Shown: positions 9,776 through 17,246 of the stretch, in pieces
Position numbering within the stretch: position 1 is the stretch's first letter
How the letters are laid out: each line of letters begins with the position of its first letter
Assembly (NCBI GenBank): GCA_947626685.1
Contig: CANQTD010000015.1
Span: 1 to 44,299, forward strand
DNA length: 44,299 nt
Direction: 5' to 3'
From: an uncultured Clostridia bacterium
GTDB taxonomy: Bacteria > Bacillota > Clostridia > Christensenellales > Borkfalkiaceae
Notes under the pieces: model-generated
The model's database searches: none
Told to the model about the DNA's origin: nothing
Seen by the model: only the letters and a program-made list of their open reading frames with translations
Made by a program: the position numbers and the translations under genes

Positions 9776-9804
9776 ATTATAAATCCGCCTCGCCGAGTTG
9801 TCAA
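9776..9804 (-). promoter_or_regulatory. Sigma-A promoter of the giant surface protein
   Basis: Perfect consensus on the minus strand: TTGACA at 9799-9804, 17-bp spacer, TATAAT at 9776-9781. Transcription would begin near 9769, giving a 5' leader of about 70 nt before the ATG at 9698. The rest of the 9699-10002 spacer shows nothing else recognisable. Confidence 0.85.
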
Positions 9805-10002
9805 GAGAATGCGCAGAAAAACAGGGCGTATGACAGAAAAAATGCCTTTCTCCCAAAAAACTTGCTCCCATAGGGAGCAAAAAACGATTTCCCGTCGAAC
9901 GGCGGCGAAATTTGGCGCATGCGCCTTCCGGGGACATGAAAAAATTTTCTTCCGAAAAACATGTTCTTCCGAAAAAAATTTCGAAAACGCCGCGGAAATC
10001 GC

Positions 10003-10030
10003 TTGCAATTTTTTGCGGTTATGGTATAAT
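10003..10030 (+). promoter_or_regulatory. Promoter of the tRNA-Ala / tRNA-Val unit
   Basis: TTGCAA at 10003-10008, 16-bp spacer, TATAAT at 10025-10030, 18 nt before the first base of tRNA-Ala. Confidence 0.8.
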
Positions 10031-10048
10031 CATTACAGTCGGTTTTGA

Positions 10049-10124
10049 GGGGATATAGCTCAGCTGGTAGAGCGCTGCGTTCGCAACGCAGAGGTCACGC
10101 GTTCGAGTCGCGCTATCTCCACCA
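10049..10124 (+). tRNA. tRNA-Ala (CGC)
   Basis: Acceptor GGGGATA pairs with TATCTCC (one G-T), discriminator A, encoded CCA (10122-10124). The anticodon arm CTGCG-TTCGCAA-CGCAG gives anticodon CGC, reading GCG, consistent with the GC-rich codon use around it. Confidence 0.96.
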
Positions 10125-10129
10125 TCGAC

Positions 10130-10206
10130 GGGGGCATAGCTCAGCCGGTTAGAGCGCACGCTTCACATGCGTGAGGTCACAGGTTCGAGTCCTGTTGCCC
10201 CCACCA
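10130..10206 (+). tRNA. tRNA-Val (CAC)
   Basis: Acceptor GGGGGCA pairs with TGCCCCC, discriminator A, encoded CCA. The anticodon arm CACGC-TTCACAT-GCGTG gives anticodon CAC. It is cotranscribed with tRNA-Ala (5-nt gap) and ended by the hairpin that follows. Confidence 0.96.
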
Positions 10207-10207
10207 A

Positions 10208-10235
10208 AAAAGAGCACCCAAACGGGTGCTCTTTT
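10208..10235. terminator. Bidirectional intrinsic terminator
   Basis: Stem AAAAGAGCACCC (10208-10219) with GGGTGCTCTTTT (10224-10235) and a 4-nt loop. It has T runs on both strands, so it can end the tRNA unit on the plus strand and the redox operon coming from 10297 on the minus strand. Confidence 0.9.
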
Positions 10236-10296
10236 CTCATACGGAAAATCCGCAAAAAACCTCTGTTTTGAGACCTCTCGCCTGCGAGCGCGCCGA

Positions 10297-12450
10297 TCAC
10301 TCGGCCTTGCAGAGGGCGGAGAGCTGCGCGCGGAGCTCCGTCTCGTTGGCGGAACCGGGGAAGATATACGCGACGTGCCCCTCCGCGTCCACGATGAGCG
10401 TGCGCGGATAAGCCCCGTTCTTCCCGCCGAGCAGCTGGTAGACTTCGCTGTTATATCCGCTGCCCGCGTCCTGCAAAAATTTGATCTGCCAATCCTTCCA
10501 CTTGCGCGACGTGTCGTAGACGTCTGTCTGTCCGTCGATGTAGCCCTGCACATCGGTCGTGACAAAGCCGCTGTGGATCGCGAGGAACACGGCGCTGTCT
10601 GAAAATTCTTCGGCGATCTTCTCGAAGAAGGGCAGCTCGTTGACGCACGGCGTGCACCATGTCGCCCAGAAATTGATGACGACGACCTTCCCCTTCAGCG
10701 AAGAAAGGGAAAGCGTGCCGCCCTCACCGTAGAGCGGGAGGGTGAAATCGTAGCACAAATCGCCGACCTTGTTCCCGTAGGCGAGCGAGCCGCCCTCGGG
10801 CGAGGCGGAGAGGGTGAAGGACGGGCCGTCCCTCCCGAAATCGTAAGCGGTCATGAGCGAACCGTCCGCGGCGGTGTAAAAGACGGTGAAGGCGAGATCG
10901 TCGCCCGCGGTAATGGGTGTGAGGACGAGATCGCGCGTCTTTTCTATCGTGCAGGTGAAGTACAGCGGCACTGTCTCCCCGTTTTCCTTGCGGAAAGCGC
11001 CGTCGTATCTGCCGACCGCGTCCGCGATGAGATAGGGATCGTCCTGCGTGCCCATGCCGCCTTTGGAAACAATGGCGGGCAGGCCGTGCTTGCCCTCTTC
11101 CCCGATCTCAAAGCTGAAGAAGTCCGCCGTTCCGCTGCGGCTGTCCACTTCGAAGGTGTACGTCGTCCTCACTGCGGGTCCGCCGCCTTCTCCCGAGGGA
11201 AGATTGAAGTAAAGGAGCGCGCCCGCGAGCACCGCAAGGGCGACGCCCCATGCCGCGACTTGGAGCCAGAATTTCTTTCCGCGCCCCTTCTTCTTGGACA
11301 TGGGTGCCTCGTTTTTGGTCTCGGGAGTCCCCTCTCCCCCTTCCGCCCCTTCCGAAACAGCATTCGCCGTTTGAAGTGCGGGCGACATTTCCGACCCTAC
11401 CGAAACGGTATTGGCAACTTGGGGAGCGGGCGGTACGGACGGGGCTTCCGCGGCGACGTTCGCGTGGACGAAGATCTTGGAGCCCTTCCAGCTGATCGCG
11501 TTCGCGGGGCAGACGCCGATGCACTCGCCGCAGTTGATGCACTCGTGGTCGCCCACCTTGCGGATATCCATCTTGCAGGCGTCCACGCAGAGGCCGCACT
11601 CGGTGCATTTGTCGCGGTCGAACTTTATGCCGAGGAGGGCGAAGCGGTTGAAGAAGCCGTAGATCGCGCCGAGCGGGCAGAGGAAGCGGCAGAAAGCGCG
11701 GTACAGGAACATGCACGCCGCGACCGCCGCGACCAGCACGACGAATTTCCATGTGAAGAGCGGGCCGAGATAGCTGAACATGTCGGCGTTCGAGGGATTG
11801 ACGAGGAGGCCGAGTGCGCCGCCGAAGGTACCCGCGGGGCAGATGTATTTGCAGAAGGCGGGAAGCGCCATTCCGTTGTTGGCGTAGAGGAGCGGGATCG
11901 CCACCACGAACACGGCGAGCAGGACGTATTTGAAGAAGGAGAGCACATACGTCGCCTTGTTCTTCTTGATCTTGGGCGTTTTGACCTTGTAGAGGAGTTC
12001 CTGACCGAGCCCGACGGGGCAGAGGAATCCGCAGATCGTGCGCGCGAAGATGACCCCGTAGAGCATCAGAATGCCGAGGACATAGTACGGGGCGCGGGTG
12101 TGCGATTCCGCCAACGCATTTTGAAGGGCGCCCAGCGGACATGCCCCGACCGCACCGGGGCAGGAATAGCAGTTGAGCCCGGGAACGCAGGCGTATTTCG
12201 CCGCGTCCGTCGAGATCGTTCCCGTGACGAAGCCCTTGATGTTGGCGTTGAAGAGCAGGGCGGCATATACCTGTATGAGCCGCCGTTTGCTCGGCTTGTG
12301 CGTCGCCCACCATTCGCGCGGGGTCTGCTTCTTGCGCTTCGGCGCGCCCGAGAGCGTCCGCCAGCGGCATGCGATCACCGTAAACACCGCGAGGAGCGCG
12401 ACGAAGAGGACGAGAACGAGGATACTGAGTACGAGAGCTGCCGTTTGCAT
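10297..12450 (-). CDS. Membrane 4Fe-4S protein fused to a TlpA/ResA-type thioredoxin
   Basis: 717 aa from the ATG preceded by GGAGG; a GTG two codons upstream lies inside the Shine-Dalgarno. Residues about 1-275 form a NapH/NosR/CcoG-like membrane part with several helices and CxxxCP motifs (CGFLCP, CKYICP, CRFLCP) plus a CYSCPG segment. Residues about 280-330 carry two ferredoxin clusters (CTECGLCVDAC and CINCGECIGVC). After a low-complexity linker comes another membrane helix (about 400-420), then an extracytoplasmic domain ending in a thioredoxin fold with active site WCTPC near residue 595 and a cis-Pro segment (AYPRTLIVD). The layout suggests electrons are passed from cytosolic ferredoxin clusters across the membrane to an extracellular dithiol; this is inference from the family parts. 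It follows the CXXC membrane protein by 10 bp in one operon. Confidence 0.88.
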   Translation of the reverse strand: MQTAALVLSILVLVLFVALLAVFTVIACRWRTLSGAPKRKKQTPREWWATHKPSKRRLIQVYAALLFNANIKGFVTGTISTDAAKYACVPGLNCYSCPGAVGACPLGALQNALAESHTRAPYYVLGILMLYGVIFARTICGFLCPVGLGQELLYKVKTPKIKKNKATYVLSFFKYVLLAVFVVAIPLLYANNGMALPAFCKYICPAGTFGGALGLLVNPSNADMFSYLGPLFTWKFVVLVAAVAACMFLYRAFCRFLCPLGAIYGFFNRFALLGIKFDRDKCTECGLCVDACKMDIRKVGDHECINCGECIGVCPANAISWKGSKIFVHANVAAEAPSVPPAPQVANTVSVGSEMSPALQTANAVSEGAEGGEGTPETKNEAPMSKKKGRGKKFWLQVAAWGVALAVLAGALLYFNLPSGEGGGPAVRTTYTFEVDSRSGTADFFSFEIGEEGKHGLPAIVSKGGMGTQDDPYLIADAVGRYDGAFRKENGETVPLYFTCTIEKTRDLVLTPITAGDDLAFTVFYTAADGSLMTAYDFGRDGPSFTLSASPEGGSLAYGNKVGDLCYDFTLPLYGEGGTLSLSSLKGKVVVINFWATWCTPCVNELPFFEKIAEEFSDSAVFLAIHSGFVTTDVQGYIDGQTDVYDTSRKWKDWQIKFLQDAGSGYNSEVYQLLGGKNGAYPRTLIVDAEGHVAYIFPGSANETELRAQLSALCKAE

Positions 12451-12460
12451 ATCCACCTCC

Positions 12461-13288
12461 TCACCCGAGCCCGATGCACTCGGTGCAAATGTTGATCGCC
12501 TTGATCAGCACGTCGCGCGCGCCCCCGTTCGTGACGCCGAGGATAAGGAACACGACGCCGAGGACGAGCAGGACGGCGCGGACGGTCCAGAGAAAGGCGT
12601 TCGAGCGCGTCCATGCGCACGCCTTTCCGTATGCCCGCGCAAAGAGGCCGGGGGACGGGAGCGGCGCGCCCTTCCCGAGGACGAGCAAATTTTTCGCGAT
12701 CCCGATCTCGCGCTTCGCACTGAGCGATTCATAGACGAGCGCGGCAAAGACGAGCAGGAAGCTCGCCGCCACCCACGGCATCACGTTTTTCACGAGGGCG
12801 AGGATCTCTCCGTTCAGATCGAGAGAGGAAAAGTGCGACCTGTCCGCAAGGTAGACGATGGCAACGACCGCCGAGGCGACGGAAAAGCCGAGGACGAACG
12901 TCCAGACGGCGACGCGCCCCCACTCGAGACGGACGAGTTTTTTGCGCTCTTTCAAAAATTCTTCGCTCTCTCCCTGCGGAATCCGCTTTTTGAGGCGGCG
13001 GAGCGTGACGAGGGCGTTCGGCGTGTGCGTTCGGCTCTCCTCGTAAGGCATGACCACGGACATGGTATAGCCGTACACCGCCGCGATCAGCCAGACGACC
13101 ATCGGAATGAGGATAAGACGAAGCCTCTCTCCGACGATCTCGCGGCTGTAGATCGGACCGCCCGACGCGGCTCCGTCGTAATAGAGATCGGCAGCGGCAA
13201 AGATGAGGAGCGCGGCGACAAGAACGGTGAGCCCGCCGAAAAAGACTCCGTAGATCGTGCGCATCCTGCGTGCATATTCCCGCTCCAT
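12461..13288 (-). CDS. Membrane protein with CD1871A-like CXXC tail
   Basis: 275 aa. The start is chosen at MEREYAR because GGAGGGG lies 6 nt upstream; the open frame extends further but crosses the promoter. At least four membrane helices are visible (about residues 10-32, 60-82, 128-150, 168-188), then a last helix (about 240-262) followed by a terminus reading AINICTECIGLG. This short helix plus C-x-x-C end matches my memory of the small CD1871A-family CXXC proteins, which occur beside ferredoxin/thioredoxin membrane proteins; here it is fused to a larger membrane domain I do not recognise. First gene of the redox operon, so it probably works with the downstream ferredoxin-TlpA protein. 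Confidence 0.8.
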   Translation of the reverse strand: MEREYARRMRTIYGVFFGGLTVLVAALLIFAAADLYYDGAASGGPIYSREIVGERLRLILIPMVVWLIAAVYGYTMSVVMPYEESRTHTPNALVTLRRLKKRIPQGESEEFLKERKKLVRLEWGRVAVWTFVLGFSVASAVVAIVYLADRSHFSSLDLNGEILALVKNVMPWVAASFLLVFAALVYESLSAKREIGIAKNLLVLGKGAPLPSPGLFARAYGKACAWTRSNAFLWTVRAVLLVLGVVFLILGVTNGGARDVLIKAINICTECIGLG

Positions 13289-13318
13289 TTTTGCCCCTCC
13301 TTTGATGATGATAACGTT

Positions 13319-13348
13319 ATTATAATGGATAAGGGATACGGTTGTCAA
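13319..13348 (-). promoter_or_regulatory. Promoter of the redox operon
   Basis: TTGACA at 13343-13348, 18-bp spacer, TATAAT at 13319-13324 on the minus strand. A perfect 10-bp palindrome ATAACGTTAT (13311-13320) overlaps the -10 and start region and could be an operator. Confidence 0.8.
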
Positions 13349-13369
13349 GCAAATCGGGGGAGCTTGCGT

Positions 13370-13935
13370 GAAACATGGAGCCAAGAATCCCTCATACCGA
13401 GGCGAAGCCGAGGGTATCTTTCAGATTCGCTCGGCCCTTACGGGCCTACTTCGCCTGCGGCTCGTGCCGACCTTAGTTTACAATAGAAGCCTCGGTCGGG
13501 GCGGTATGAGGAATGGCCACAGCTGCCCCCTCCGTGGGAGGGGGAATACAAGGGGGTGGGGCGGGCTCTGAATAATGCCAACGCAATAAAAATCGCACCC
13601 ACCTCAGTCTGCTAAGCAGACAGCTCCTCCCCGGGAGGAGCCGAGACCCCCTACCCTCCCCCCTTTTGCAACGCAAAAGGGGGAGGCAACGACTTGCCCA
13701 CCCTCGAGGGGGAGCCGAGGAAAGATTTTCTCGTAAGAGAGGGAAGCAACAAATGCCCCTCATCCGTCACGGCTCCGCCGTGCCACCTTCCCCCCAAAGG
13801 GGGAAGGCTTACATGATGAGAGGGAGACAAAAATGTCTCCCTCGGGTTTGCGCCGTACAAGCGGTTGCGGAGAATTTCCTCCGCGTGTTAAGTTAGCGAT
13901 GATTTCCTCCGCAGCTTTGTTGAGCTTCGCGGAAA
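13370..13935. repeat. Cluster of dispersed palindromic repeats
   Basis: About 560 bp without a gene, made of successive small palindromes: near 13603-13650 (CAGTCTGCTAAGCAGAC and CTCC...GGAG), near 13655-13690 (CCCCTTTTG / CAAAAGGGG), near 13757-13808 (CACGGCTCCGCCGTG and CTTCCCCC/GGGGGAAG), and near 13820-13845 (GAGGGAGAC / GTCTCCCTC). The third type resembles a repeat I recall as widespread between genes of gut Firmicutes. No transposase is nearby. Confidence 0.65.
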
Positions 13936-13936
13936 T

Positions 13937-14134
13937 TTACTCCACGCCTTCGTTGAGCTTTGCGAGCAATTCTTCGAGATCGTTGCCGTGCACGGAGACA
14001 GCCTCCGCGATCGTTTCGCCGTGCGCAAGGGCGCAGCCGAAGCAGTGCATGCCGTACGCAAGAAGGATCTCGGCCGCGTTGGGATTGAGTTGCAGGCAGT
14101 CCGAAATCAGCGTGTTTTCAGTGATCTTTGCCAT
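13937..14134 (-). CDS. DUF1858-type redox disulfide protein
   Basis: 65 aa, the usual length for this family. The hallmarks are the N-terminal TLISDCLQLNP segment and the CFGC motif after GMH at about residues 31-34, matching the family described as the hybrid-cluster-associated redox disulfide domain (DUF1858). Start supported by AAGGAG upstream. It is a cytosolic small protein; the CXXC is probably redox active or metal binding. It lies between repeats and spoVAC, about 650 bp upstream of the redox operon promoter, which may be coincidence. No hybrid cluster protein is in the window. Confidence 0.85.
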   Translation of the reverse strand: MAKITENTLISDCLQLNPNAAEILLAYGMHCFGCALAHGETIAEAVSVHGNDLEELLAKLNEGVE

Positions 14135-14313
14135 ATCCTTTCTCCTTCAGATTTGTCCCTTTCATTTTATCACATCCCCCTTGCGATTTCAACTGTTTTG
14201 CGTGAAATTTCCGAGAAAAATCGGAGAATGCGTCCCCTTTCCCATAAAATCGCCCCGTGCCGCTCCCCTACCTCTCCCCCTTATGCCTGAGGGGAGGGCA
14301 AGAGAAAAATGTT

Positions 14314-14769
14314 TTACAGGGCGAGCAGCCAATACACGAGCCCGACCGCCGCCCCCGCCGTCACGCCGAACACGATGATGGGGCCTGCGACGATGAACAT
14401 TTTCGCCGCCATGCCATAGACGTACCCCTCCGTCTTGAATTCGATGGCGGGAGACGCGACGGAGTTTGCGAACCCCGTGATGGGGACGATGCTCCCCGCG
14501 CCCGCGTTTTTGCCGATGCGGTCGTAGACGCCGAGCCCGGTGAGCAAGGTCCCGAGGAAGATGAGGATGGCGGAGACCGTTCCCGCCAAGATGTCGCCCG
14601 TGAGCCCCGCATATTCGAGAAGATAGCGGAAGAACTGTCCGACGCAGCAGATGAAACCGCCCACGAGGAACGCCCTTCCGCACGTCTTGAAGTGCTGGGT
14701 GGGCGGGTCGAAGGAATTGACGTAGCGCAGATAGTTGCGGTTATAATTCTCCTTCGATCTCCCCGTCAC
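14314..14769 (-). CDS. spoVAC: Stage V sporulation protein AC
   Basis: 151 aa, the typical SpoVAC length. The start is GTG with GGAGG upstream. Three to four membrane segments are visible (about 31-50, 58-78, 118-145), with the family's polar start (NYLRYVNSFDPP) and the conserved central ITGFANSVASPAIEFKTEG stretch. SpoVA proteins form the spore inner-membrane channel that takes up dipicolinic acid in sporulation and releases it in germination. It normally sits with spoVAD and spoVAE; here it stands alone, downstream of the capsid module on the same strand. Confidence 0.93.
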   Translation of the reverse strand: MTGRSKENYNRNYLRYVNSFDPPTQHFKTCGRAFLVGGFICCVGQFFRYLLEYAGLTGDILAGTVSAILIFLGTLLTGLGVYDRIGKNAGAGSIVPITGFANSVASPAIEFKTEGYVYGMAAKMFIVAGPIIVFGVTAGAAVGLVYWLLAL

Positions 14770-14855
14770 GGGCGGACCTCCTCGCGTGCCGTCTCCGCGA
14801 AACAGCTTTCCCGCTCCTCTTTCCGCTTTCCGAGCTGGTCGCTCTGAACTTTTTT

Positions 14856-14884
14856 CATATATCTAATTTGGCGCACCGCGTCAA
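14856..14884 (-). promoter_or_regulatory. Possible promoter of spoVAC
   Basis: TTGACG at 14879-14884, 17-bp spacer, TATATG at 14856-14861 on the minus strand, about 85 nt before the GTG. The -10 is imperfect and I did not find a clear sigma-G type site, so this is tentative. Confidence 0.4.
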
Positions 14885-14915
14885 AAAATATTCAGGGGAA
14901 AGAGAAGCGGAACGT

Positions 14916-15410
14916 TTATTTCACATAGCTTGCGAGAAGGTCGTAGAGCGTTTGGTAAAATTCGCCGAGATAGCTGCGGGCGAGGGAATCCGCGCCGTAT
15001 GCCGCGAGCCGTGCGGCGGGGTTGGTCTCCACCTGCATGTAGTAGTTGCGCACGACGAGGAAGCGTTGGGAATAGGAGAGATTGTAGTTGGGGTTCTCGG
15101 GATAGCGGTAAGGGCCGTTCTCGTTGCCCTCGCTGCCGAGCGCCTCGTACGCAAGCTGGTAGAGAAGATCCTCCCTCACCGCCTCCACATCCGCCGCCGC
15201 CCCCGACGCGATGAGTTCTTTCTCGCGGGAATAAGCCGTGCTGCGGGCGAAGTTGTTCGCGAGCACGAGATAGAGAAGTTCTGCGCTCTCCGCTTCCGCT
15301 TTCGCGAGGATCCCGTCCTTTTTGGTCTGCGCAACGCGTACCATCGCGAGCTGGACGGGGCTTAGATCGGCGAACTGCGGATCGGAGAGGTCGATGATGT
15401 CGATGGTCAC
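14916..15410 (-). CDS. Unknown protein, last gene of the virus-head module
   Basis: 164 aa from a GTG start with GGGAGGA upstream; it overlaps the preceding gene by 4 bp (GTGA), the same coupling seen elsewhere in this module. Sequence is largely helical with many Ala, Tyr and Asn residues, no signal peptide and no membrane segment. I do not recognise the family. Position after the gp10-like gene suggests a virion-associated or tail-completion protein. Confidence 0.75.
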   Translation of the reverse strand: MTIDIIDLSDPQFADLSPVQLAMVRVAQTKKDGILAKAEAESAELLYLVLANNFARSTAYSREKELIASGAAADVEAVREDLLYQLAYEALGSEGNENGPYRYPENPNYNLSYSQRFLVVRNYYMQVETNPAARLAAYGADSLARSYLGEFYQTLYDLLASYVK

Positions 15411-16684
15411 GGCGTTTCCTCCCTGAAATGCAGATTGAGCGCGCGGAAGGCGCACGACGGCTCCTGTCCGCGGAGGGAAAATTTGAGGAAGGTCCCGCGG
15501 AGCACGCGCGCAAGTTTGGTCTTTCTGCCCGCTTCGAGGGAAATCGAGCTCTTGCCGTATTCCGTTTCGAGGTCGAGCAGAAAGCTCCCCGTCCCCGTGA
15601 CGGAAACGGCGTCGATCCTGCGCGTCTCCCCGCCTCCGCCGCCGATCTCCATCTCCCCTTCGAGCGTGCTCTCCTGCGCCTCGCCGTACAGGAATCCCTG
15701 TGCAGTCAGAACGCGTAGGCCCATACCATGTACGAAATAGACCCCGTCGCCCGCTCCCGCGAGGCATTCCGCCGAGAGGTCGAGAAAGTGGTGGCGATCT
15801 GTCTCGGGCTCATAGACGAACACGCAATTCTTCCCGCCGCGGAGCACGAGCGCGTAGTACTTTCCGCCCGAATTTGCCGTCTGCGGCCTTGCGGGAAAGG
15901 TGAAGCCGAAACGGGAACCGGGGAGATAGCGGAAGGAGCTTCCGTCCCCCGAGACGAGGCCGCGCGGCGTTGCGAAGATCATTTTCTCCCCGCACGGCTG
16001 CAACGTGCCCGCCAAAAAGTTGCCGCAGCCGAAGTGCACCCGTTCGAAGGAGAAGTTGAGGTCGTTCGCGTCGGCGCGCAGGCGCAGCAGTTCCCGTTCG
16101 CGGAACACATACAGCCGTTCGCCGAAGGAGAGCAGGGCGCGGATGGCTCCGCCCGTCTCGGGGAGGGAGACCTTCCCCGCCATGTTGCCGCTCCAATCTT
16201 CCACGTCGAGGGGCGCACTGTACGAGAGGACGTTCCCCGCCCCGAGGAAGATACGCTCATGGTGGACGGCGGCGCAGTCCGCCCCGCCCGCGATATTTGT
16301 CAGATCCTTCAACGAATCTTTGCGCACGAGCACCGTTTTTCCACCGCCGACGAAAAGGGTCGCCACCCCGCCCGCGGGTTCGGGAACGGAGACGGCCTGT
16401 TCCGCGGCGAAGTTCAGGCCGAAGGAAGAGCCGTCCGGACGGGTGTAACCGTTCGACGCGGTGCGGCAGATCACACCGCTGCGCGTCGCATACAGCGCGG
16501 CCACGGGAGATTGCAGGGTGCTGAGCTGTTGGCTCCCCTCCGCGGTCACGAACTTTCCGTCCTCCTCGCGGAAACCGACGGCGACGGAGCGGAACACGCG
16601 CTCCGAGCTGTCGAGATAGGCGGGGGTGACGCGGAGGATCTTCTCTCCGACGTCGGGCGGCTGCAATTTCTTTTCAAGGATCAC
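15407..16684 (-). CDS. Phage stabilisation / tail-accessory-like protein (P22 gp10 position)
   Basis: 425 aa from the GTG at 16684, which overlaps the upstream stop (GTGA) and has GGAGG 5 nt before it; a GTG two codons earlier is less well spaced. Nearly all beta: repeated short blades such as ALLSFGERLYVFRERELLRL and GGKYYALVL suggest a propeller. By position (after portal, scaffold, capsid and a gp4-sized adaptor) and length it fits the packaged-DNA stabilisation protein of P22-like short-tailed phages (gp10, 472 aa). Family assignment is by synteny and fold impression only. Confidence 0.65.
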   Translation of the reverse strand: MILEKKLQPPDVGEKILRVTPAYLDSSERVFRSVAVGFREEDGKFVTAEGSQQLSTLQSPVAALYATRSGVICRTASNGYTRPDGSSFGLNFAAEQAVSVPEPAGGVATLFVGGGKTVLVRKDSLKDLTNIAGGADCAAVHHERIFLGAGNVLSYSAPLDVEDWSGNMAGKVSLPETGGAIRALLSFGERLYVFRERELLRLRADANDLNFSFERVHFGCGNFLAGTLQPCGEKMIFATPRGLVSGDGSSFRYLPGSRFGFTFPARPQTANSGGKYYALVLRGGKNCVFVYEPETDRHHFLDLSAECLAGAGDGVYFVHGMGLRVLTAQGFLYGEAQESTLEGEMEIGGGGGETRRIDAVSVTGTGSFLLDLETEYGKSSISLEAGRKTKLARVLRGTFLKFSLRGQEPSCAFRALNLHFREETP

Positions 16685-17235
16685 GCCCACCTCCTCCCGC
16701 GGGCGGTGAGTTTTCTGCGCGGGTCGCCTGCGGCGCGGATCGCCTCGCGGTACTTCTTCTCGAATGCCGCCGCCTCGCCGAAACGGTTCACCGCGAGCAG
16801 ATATTCCGTCGCGACGCCGAGCGCGATGAGGCGCGCGGACACCCTGCCCGAGAAGTCGGAATTTCCTTCGAGCGTTTTCGTCGCGGGCGCGAACGCATAC
16901 GTCACTTCGACGTCTCCCCGCGATCCGTGCACCTCGACGCGGTCGAAGAACACGTCGAAGGGAAGTCCGCCGCCCTCCGCGTCCGTCACTTTGAGCACGC
17001 GCACGGGGGCTTCGGAAAAGGCCGTGAACGCGATCTTCCCGTCTGCGGGGGCAAATTTCTCGCAGGTCTTGAGGGGAAAGTAATCGAGGGCGAGCTCATC
17101 TTCCACGAGGTTGAAGCATTTGAGGAGCAGGGAAAGCTCTTCCGAAGAAGAGCTCCCCTCCCCGACCGATTTTTTGAGGCCGTCCTCGCCGATGAGCTCC
17201 GCCGCCGTCATGAGCACCTCTTTGACGGTCGTCAT
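16681..17235 (-). CDS. Head-tail connector / adaptor-like protein (P22 gp4 position)
   Basis: 184 aa; start at ATG 17235, supported by GAGGAGG upstream and an 11-bp gap to the capsid stop. Mixed helix and beta: helical N-terminus (TVKEVLMTAAELIGE), a central beta portion (VRVLKVTDAEGG, DVEVTYAFAPA) and a helical C-terminus with AIRAAGDPRRK. This is the size and pattern of short phage head-completion adaptors (P22 gp4 is 166 aa). Function inferred from place in the head module. Confidence 0.7.
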   Translation of the reverse strand: MTTVKEVLMTAAELIGEDGLKKSVGEGSSSSEELSLLLKCFNLVEDELALDYFPLKTCEKFAPADGKIAFTAFSEAPVRVLKVTDAEGGGLPFDVFFDRVEVHGSRGDVEVTYAFAPATKTLEGNSDFSGRVSARLIALGVATEYLLAVNRFGEAAAFEKKYREAIRAAGDPRRKLTARGRRWA

Positions 17236-17246
17236 GCTTCGCCTCC

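Noticed and set aside
12451-12456. GTG start two codons upstream for the ferredoxin-TlpA protein
   Set aside because: It falls inside the GGAGGTG Shine-Dalgarno sequence; the following ATG is correctly spaced.
14766-14858. 30-codon open frame (MKKVQSD...) overlapping the spoVAC start
   Set aside because: Its ATG lies within the likely -10 box, so it would not be in the transcript.
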